Source: Gracilariopsis chorda (taxonomy: Eukaryota; Rhodophyta; Florideophyceae; Gracilariales; Gracilariaceae). Taken from it: a stretch of DNA of 64,000 bases. A model generated the notes under the pieces. It made no database searches. It had not been told where the DNA came from and was given only the letters and a program-made list of their open reading frames with translations. Position numbers and translations under genes: made by a program. Positions 57,343 through 64,000 of this stretch are shown piece after piece. The stretch lies in NCBI GenBank assembly GCA_003194525.1, contig NBIV01000086.1, positions 1 to 64,000 of the forward strand, in the 5' to 3' direction. Positions within the stretch are counted from its first letter, which is position 1. Every line of letters begins with the position of its first letter.

Positions 57343-58916
57343 TCACTGTCGTCGGCGAGAAGGCCCATCTTGAGGCAGGACTCCCTGAAGCTACCAAACT
57401 GCTGACCATCCAGGATGCGGAGATGCTGAAAGGAAGTAGCACCCGTTGTGTGGGTCAAGAGTAAGCGGAGGTAGTACCGCTCACCCTCTCGTGGACTGGC
57501 AGTGTAAATGCGCCCAACTACATGCGCACCGCTGCCAGTGAAGTCGTATAGATCGGCTGCTGCAGTGGCCGCTGAGGAGGAGGTGGGCTGGCTTCGAGAC
57601 ACTGAACGACGTCGGAGACATGCACGCGGCTTCCAGCATTTGTTTGATTTGTTCCAAGTGAAGTACCTCGGGAACTGGGCATAAGGGATATGCTGTGCAC
57701 CGGGGTACTTTTGGTTGGCCACAAACCACTCAGTCAGCTTGGTTCCTGCCCGCTCTCTGTTAGCCGCAGAGTGCTCGTCGCCTTCCTGGAAGAACACCGT
57801 ATGGTGATCTTCCAAGTGTACTTCAAGCCGCACGACGGGTGGATTGCGATCGACAATGTCGAACGCAAGCAACCGCCACACTGCTTCAGAGGCTGACACA
57901 TACCGTGCGTCCTGGAAGTTCTGGATCTCGTCATGGCGTCCGTTCTCATCTACAATCTCCATGGTGACTCTGTCGGAACCCTTGCACACATACTTGAAGA
58001 GGTACTTGATACCGCCAAGTCGTGATATGCATAGCTCAACGTTGATGTGGCATGCAAACCGGCGGAGAAGCTCTGGGCAATGTGGAACCACCCACGAATT
58101 GTCCAACATCACTACGCGCTGTCGACGGCCGACCCTGCAGCTTCGTTCCACAGACACCCCGCCCTCGGAAGGAGCGCGTCTTCGGTAGCTGATGTAGTAC
58201 TCATTCTCAAGCCGTGCAGTTTCGGAGCCAAACGGCTTCGGAAAGTGCTTCAAGCAGATCAGCTCGCGCATGCACAGCGCTGAACGGTTGCCTGCACCGC
58301 ACGGAGTGTGAATCATGTGCTTGAGCACCAACTCTTGTAAGGTAGCGTCGGAGGAAGGAGGAATCTTAGCTGAGATGAGCTCGTCAATTTCAGCAGGGTC
58401 TCGTAGCTGCTGCTTTGCATCTTCGTTGAGGAAGAAGATAGTGTGCGCGTGCGGTAGGCCTCGCTTTTGAAACTCAACTACCCGCACGTGAGCAAGAACG
58501 GCTCTAAAAGAATGTTCATCAATGACAAACGACATCAAGGCTTTCATCTTGAGACGAAACACTCGAGCACAAAGATCGGGTAGGTCGGGAGCGCACTGAC
58601 CATCGAACAGCGCCCTGGTGATCTCAGTCCAGTTCGGATTGCACTTCATCGTGAGAAAGATATCGGGGTGCCCAATAGTGTTGGATATGGCGATGATGTC
58701 GTGCATTTGCTGTCTCATGTATCGGTCACCTCCTACAAATGTGGAGGGCAACACGAACAGTCGTCCAGCGCGAACCGCATCGGCCTCATCCACGCCCAGC
58801 AGAGAGTCACCCAGGCTCTCCCGCAGGGATGTATAGTCCGCAGCTCGAAGTCTGTCCTGGTTGTGTCGTAAGTAAGACAAACGCTTCGACTCAACCTTGC
58901 AGAACTGGTCAACCAT
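57180..58916 (-). CDS. Helitron HUH Rep endonuclease, copy 5 (578 aa)
   Basis: Uninterrupted Rep frame with intact catalytic motifs. Just upstream, an additional T near 58935 changes the frame of the segment leading in from the N-terminal region, so that link is lost even apart from the shared TAG. Confidence 0.88.
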   Translation of the reverse strand: MVDQFCKVESKRLSYLRHNQDRLRAADYTSLRESLGDSLLGVDEADAVRAGRLFVLPSTFVGGDRYMRQQMHDIIAISNTIGHPDIFLTMKCNPNWTEITRALFDGQCAPDLPDLCARVFRLKMKALMSFVIDEHSFRAVLAHVRVVEFQKRGLPHAHTIFFLNEDAKQQLRDPAEIDELISAKIPPSSDATLQELVLKHMIHTPCGAGNRSALCMRELICLKHFPKPFGSETARLENEYYISYRRRAPSEGGVSVERSCRVGRRQRVVMLDNSWVVPHCPELLRRFACHINVELCISRLGGIKYLFKYVCKGSDRVTMEIVDENGRHDEIQNFQDARYVSASEAVWRLLAFDIVDRNPPVVRLEVHLEDHHTVFFQEGDEHSAANRERAGTKLTEWFVANQKYPGAQHIPYAQFPRYFTWNKSNKCWKPRACLRRRSVSRSQPTSSSAATAAADLYDFTGSGAHVVGRIYTASPREGERYYLRLLLTHTTGATSFQHLRILDGQQFGSFRESCLKMGLLADDSEWTQALRESFAPHLFHSLICLSPSCFTASRRTPVFCWSSIYRCSCRIYALDIAA

Positions 58917-58983
58917 GTACTGCTGGAAGAGCCGTTTTGCCGCGTAGAATCGTACTGAACTCTGTCGGTCTCTCGAAAAGCTG

Positions 58984-60402
58984 CTACGAATAATACATCA
59001 GCGGAGTCACCTTCTTCTCTCTCGAGGCGTTTGATGGGCAATATCTCATCTCAGGGTGCCATCCGTCCTGGCCACATGGGAACAAAAGAACGTAGCTCAA
59101 GGGATCGTACGATCTGTGACTGACGGGGATAGTGTCCAGCACCTCATCAACGTTTACAGTCAGCTCTTTACGCCTACGCACAACAATATCGCGCGTCCCA
59201 ATCTCGCCGTCCACATTCCCTGGAATGATGGCAGCTACTTGCGACGCCTCGGGCCCGCTGTAGCGACGAACATGCTCGCTGCCGGGCCGTCTATCAGCAT
59301 GGATCACCATCTGATACGTATTTGCTGGCGTATCGGTGATAGCCCACTCGCGCAGGCTGCAGAATGTCTGCGCGTATGGATTCCCCGTGTGCAGCATGGC
59401 AGCCAACTGAGACAGCAGTTCCGGTTGGAGGCGGGGCAGCAAGCCCGCTCGCCTCGCAGACTGCGCGTCATAGTCGGTGTCATGGATGTAAACAGACAGA
59501 AATACGGGCTGGACACCCTGAGCGGGAATGAGCGGACCCATGTAGTGATAGATCTGTCCCTGCATGGTGATCGTAGGATTGAAGGTAGAGTCTCCTGAAC
59601 CACGGCTCACCCAGTTTGCCTTGACAGAAGCCATACACATAACGGTGTTGTAGGCACGGATCTCAGCCCGAAAGTGGTTCTCTCGGGGCCCAGTCGCAGT
59701 CAGCAGTTGACGAAGAAGAGGCGGAGGCTCCACAAGTGCAAAGAAGCTGAGATGCCCCTTCGTGCAGCACTGCGAGAAAAGAGGTTGCGAGCGGGAGCTG
59801 CTCAAAACCCTTTCCTCTTTTAAATGCAGTGCCTTGCAAAAGCAGCACTCTACATTCATGAGACCGAGGTCCATGTAGCCGCTCTCGTCAAAATCATCCG
59901 AGTCAAACAATCGGTGGGCCACGTTTTGGCTCTCGCACTGAGATTCAAGACGCTGTTGCCTCTGAGCTGCGCTCTCGAGCTCTGGCGATGCCTGTCTAGA
60001 TGTTGTTTCAGAGTGACGGCGAGAATGTTCAGCAGCGGGGCCATCCTGTTGCCTTGCAGCAGGATGGGCGTCACGATCTTTTGCCTGAATATTTGCGCGA
60101 TTATCTGGCGTCTCTGAAGCTCGTGCCGAAGCAGTGGCTGTACAGTCGGGCTCACGAACGTCATCAGTGTGCGCGGCGGAAGCTCTAGCCCTTCTTCTTC
60201 TCGCACGTTCCCTATCAGCTGCTCTTCGTGCTTCACGCTGTTCCTCAGTTTCATTTGCCCTCCGTATGGCTGCTCGCTCTCTATCACGACGTCTCCTCTC
60301 TGCCTGTTACTCACTGGAATCTGCTCGACGTCTTGCAGCAGTACGTTGACGGTTCTGCTCACGTGTGGCATCGCCTGAAGCACTGGGCTGAGTTGGAGGC
60401 AT
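58984..60402 (-). pseudogene. Helitron N-terminal zinc-binding region, copy 5
   Basis: 473 codons with the two shared stops. There are two small private changes near the 3' end (CPSNAS for CPPNAS, and RRPGSEH for RRPRSEH). Confidence 0.82.
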
Positions 60403-61595
60403 TCTAAAAAGAACTTAAGCGCACGACACAAAAGACAAACTGTCCAAAGACCGGCAAAGCAAAAAAAGAAAAGAAGAAAAAATGAAAAAAAAAGGATATG
60501 GTCGAGAACAATTGTGCTACGGGCTTCCAAACCCTTTTATGCACCTAGCACCGAAGTTTTGGATCGTTGCAGCGAAGAGAGAATATCTTGACCACAAAGA
60601 AACCGCCTAGATTGAGAACTGACCTGTACAGAGTAAAGAAGGGGCCGTGCCTGGAGAGTCTGCCAGGACTGCGAGATTTACAATCCCAAAATCGCTAGGT
60701 AACTCTGTGCTGGACGTACTTTAGTCCGAAGACCGTTTCCCTTTAACAGTTCCTTAGATCCAGACAAAGCCGCTGTTGCTCGACTCTTACTCTGTTGTCC
60801 CCTTTCTAGACTCTTCAAGGGCTACTCCTTCCGCGCAAAGCACGTTTTGTGGGGAGCTATCGTACCTCACGTGAACGCCACCCAGAAATAGTTGCCGAAC
60901 CAATTAAATCTGGATGACGAACGCGTTATTCGGTGAGAAATTTAAACTTAACAGATCCCGCCGGTACCGCCAGCGTACCTTTTTCAGACGTCCTGACTCG
61001 CCCACAGTGCTAGAACCAACACCGTAGGTTAACCACAGCGAAGGAGATCGCGAGCGCTCAGTGGGCGAGTGCATTGCACGCTTTTGTATAGCGTGCAATG
61101 CCATTGGCGCACATGACCGTTGAAAAATAGTAATTAAAACGGTCATGTGCACTGCACTGCAACGGATCGGTTACTGTAGTGTAGTGGGTGGGCTACTTTG
61201 GTCAAAACGGTTAGGCTACTGTGGCGTGGCAAAAGGCGCCAGGTGGAAACGTGTCGCAATATGCGGTGCAAGATGCCTCTTAGAGCGCATAAAATGCCAC
61301 GTTTCCACTTGGCAGCCTCCTTGCCGATTTTGCAGCCAATGAGTGAGCGTTAGCTGACACACAGACAGACAGAAAGACAAAAATGGTCTTTAGTATAGTG
61401 CGCAGGACAATTGGATCCATTGCGTGCTTCGCACGCGTTAAGGAGTAGAAGAAGCATTAGAGTGAAAGGAGTATTTGGGTAGCGTGTTATGGGTAGTTTG
61501 TTTGTAGAATGCAAGTATTTTTGGGTAGTAAGAAGGGAGAAGAAAAGAAAAAAAAAAGAAAAAGGAAGAGGTTTACTTAAAGCTATCAAGTTGGT

Positions 61596-63422
61596 CTACG
61601 AAAGAACTTCGTGGTACAATACATTATTGGTAGAGGTGCTACCGGCAGGGAGACAGGCCACGATGTTGGACGGGTTGGTGGTCCGAGAAAAGGCGACGTA
61701 CAGCTGGCCATGCGTGAAACAGCCATCACGCAAATCCAGTCCGATGCGACCACTATACGACTGACCCTGTGCCTTATTGGTAGTGATGGCAAAACAGACA
61801 CGTACTGGGAACTGGGTGCGATTGAAGTTGGAACCGGAAAGTTGTCGTCTCCAGGTCCACAGGCATGCGCGGCAGGCATAGTGCGTTGCCACGATTCACT
61901 CCAGAAGCGAGTCGAAGGAACAGTACGTTGCTTTGCATGTCTTATACGGTATAGATGGCACCATTGACGTGGCCGTTTGAGGGATCCAAGTTGCGAAGGA
62001 GCATAACCACAAAGCCCTTTTTGAGTTTGAGGCGGTGGTCCGGCAGCGCTGACCCAGCAGTCAGAGTGTTGAGCATCTCGACAGGGTACTGCAGCGCGGC
62101 ACCGTCCTCGTCGCTCACCTTGTCCGCACTGAGGTACGTGCGATACGCTCCAGGTATAATGTGGCCTACAAAGTCGTTGAGATCTGGTAGGCGATAGTTT
62201 CGTGCGGTTATAATCACCGTTGAAGTTAGCCAATCTGCATCTATGTAACTTTGAGCGATACCTGAAAGACCATACGGACCATGGTGCGGAACGACTCCAC
62301 ACATTTTACGGACTCTGGGAGGGTGAAGGGTGCTTTGGCGGACAGGGCCTGGCAATCTGCACTCTCCAATCTGCAAGAGCGTGTTTGGAAACTCCAGTGC
62401 CTCCTTTGTCGCTGTGGGTCTCGACGGAGCGCAGAAAGGCGCATGTTCGCAGTCAATCTCAAGGTGCGAAAGTGAGAAAAGAGACTTGAGTGTTTGACGC
62501 ATGCGTTGACGATCACTGATCGAGAGCCGCCACGAACAACGGGGAGAATCTGCCAAAAGTCGCCAGAAAGCAATACGAACTTGCCTCCAAAGGGAAGCTG
62601 CGAGCGCGGTATGTCACGAAGAGTGCGGTCTACGGCTTCGACGCAGAAGCGATGACACATTACGATCTCGTCCCAGATAATGAGGTTGACGTTCTCCATC
62701 CGATTGGCCAGGTGCGAGTTGACCGGGATGTTGCACGTGCTCTCAGCGGGGGCTAGGATGGCAATCCTGAACACGGAGTGGGCAGTCAGACCGCCCTCAA
62801 GCAGTATGGCTGCTACAGCAGACGTGGGTACCGTAAGGACGGACTTGCCACGAAGGCGTAACGTGACCTGAATTGCCTTGGAGAGGAAGGTCTTGCCGGT
62901 TCCACGCGGAGCATCCAAGAAGAAGACGCGAGTGGATGGCTGCGTTGGTGTAGAAGGACCACCAAGACCCTGCAAGCTCTCCGCGGACACACCAGGAAGG
63001 ATGGCTCCCACGACGGTATTGAACGCCAGACGCTGACGCTCATTGAAGAGAGGGAGGCGGCTTGCACATTGTCGTTCAGCTCCGACTGGATTTGCTGCGG
63101 AGACCGAGCTGGAGCACGCATTTCCAGTAGGTCCTGCATGGGTGTCGGAAGACCGTACGATGACAGAGACGCCAGTGGGCCACCCATTTCTTGCATGGCT
63201 TTTTGCACTTCTAAGAGAAACGTAAGAGCTGGCTCTTTCGTCGTTGGCCAGTGCGTGCATCATGCCGCGATGTCGAGTGCGTATATCCTGCAGGAACATC
63301 GATAGATGCTGCTCCAACAGAAAACAGGGGTTCGACGGCTGGCAGTAAAGCAAGATGGTGACAAACAAATGAGAGAGTGGAACAAATGAGGAGCGAAGGA
63401 CTCGCGTAGTGCCTGTGTCCAC
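61596..63422 (-). pseudogene. Helitron Pif1-type helicase, copy 6
   Basis: All helicase blocks are present (DAPRGTGKT, LIIWDEI, SGDFWQILPVV, NKAQGQSY), but they are spread over three frames by single-base indels. Because these fall in homopolymers, the real gene may be no more broken than in copies 3 and 5. Confidence 0.8.
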
Positions 63423-64000
63423 TCACTGTCGTCGGCGAGAAGGCCCATCTTGAGGCAGGACTCCCTGAAGCTACCAAACTGCTGACCATCCAGGATGCGG
63501 AGATGCTGAAAGGAAGTAGCACCCGTTGTGTGGGTCAAGAGTAAGCGGAGGTAGTACCGCTCACCCTCTCGTGGACTGGCAGTGTAAATGCGCCCAACTA
63601 CATGCGCACCGCTGCCAGTGAAGTCGTATAGATCGGCTGCTGCAGTGGCCGCTGAGGAGGAGGTGGGCTGGCTTCGAGACACTGAACGACGTCGGAGACA
63701 TGCACGCGGCTTCCAGCATTTGTTTGATTTGTTCCAAGTGAAGTACCTCGGGAACTGGGCATAAGGGATATGCTGTGCACCGGGTACTTTTGGTTGCCAC
63801 AAACCACTCAGTCAGCTTGGTTCCTGCCCGCTCTCTGTTAGCCGCAGAGTGCTCGTCGCCTTCCTGGAAGAACACCGTATGGTGATCTTCCAAGTGTACT
63901 TCAAGCCGCACGACGGGTGGATTGCGATCGACAATGTCGAACGCAAGCAACCGCCACACTGCTTCAGAGGCTGACACATACCGTGCGTCCTGGAAGTTCT
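63260..64000 (-). pseudogene. Helitron Rep C-terminal part, copy 6 (partial)
   Basis: This is the last ~240 codons of Rep, continuing past the window. The frame changes near 63790 through two single-base losses in G runs. The HUH site is outside the window. Confidence 0.8.

Larger units (their letters stand above)
55322..61407 (-). mobile_element. Autonomous-type Helitron, array copy 5
   Basis: A 6086-bp unit. Its helicase 3' half matches copy 2 at several sites (VFHGIAQ; gacgtt in place of gaagtt near 56144) while the rest matches copies 3-4. It is therefore a mosaic. It has two single-base gains in homopolymers (near 58935 and 61205). Confidence 0.92.
61408..64000 (-). mobile_element. Autonomous-type Helitron, array copy 6 (cut by window end)
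   Basis: Only the 3' 2.6 kb lies in the window. It carries the variants of copies 3-5. It also has about eleven single-base gains or losses, mostly in G or C runs, which the other copies lack. These look like consensus errors rather than decay. Confidence 0.9.

Noticed and set aside
31179-64000. Stop-codon reassignment to explain in-frame TAG and TAA in the Helitrons
   Set aside because: The zinc-finger gene ends normally at TAA, and Helitron copies differ in which stops they carry. Mutation is simpler.

Overview
This window is eukaryotic nuclear DNA made almost entirely of transposable elements. There are no operons and no rRNA, tRNA or CRISPR signals that I can see. The only convincing host gene is a single-exon C2H2 zinc-finger protein at 12449-13363 (minus strand). 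Medium GC, an intronless gene, Copia elements, chromodomain Gypsy elements and rolling-circle Helitrons would suit an alga such as a florideophyte red alga. An oomycete or another protist is also possible, and the sequence does not decide it.

Layout. (1) 1-7638: a head-to-tail array of four non-autonomous Helitron-like units on the plus strand, about 2.24 kb each. They have paired hairpins at the 5' end, a 56-bp minisatellite, a degenerate 15-bp repeat body and a short 3' hairpin. (2) 7639-12448: poorly coding unique DNA with a pair of diverged ~310-bp direct repeats. (3) 12449-13363: the zinc-finger gene, then an intergenic stretch holding a perfect 15-bp hairpin. (4) 14156 to about 30991: an old Ty1/Copia element on the minus strand, with 181-bp LTRs. 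A Ty3/Gypsy chromovirus (15314-26814, ~795-bp LTRs, minus strand) is nested inside it and carries an additional antisense ORF. (5) About 30989 to the window end: six head-to-tail copies of a ~6.08-kb Helitron on the minus strand. Each encodes a zinc-binding N-terminal region, an HUH Rep endonuclease and a Pif1-type helicase, and the sixth copy is cut by the window end.

How the parts relate. The Helitron array is inserted in the right LTR of the Copia element, within a hairpin; the left LTR shows the unoccupied site. By-eye LTR divergence (Copia about 13%, Gypsy about 7%) and the near identity of Helitron copies 2-6 give the order Copia, then Gypsy, then Helitron amplification. The plus-strand units at 1-7638 share both ends with the minus-strand Helitrons. 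They look like non-autonomous relatives that the same Rep-helicase could have moved.

The most notable points are the two opposed tandem Helitron arrays built on the same termini, ORF-breaking changes shared by all Helitron copies, alternative 3' terminators in the non-autonomous units, and the antisense ORF in the Gypsy element. Single-base homopolymer indels are frequent in the last ~2 kb and look like consensus error.
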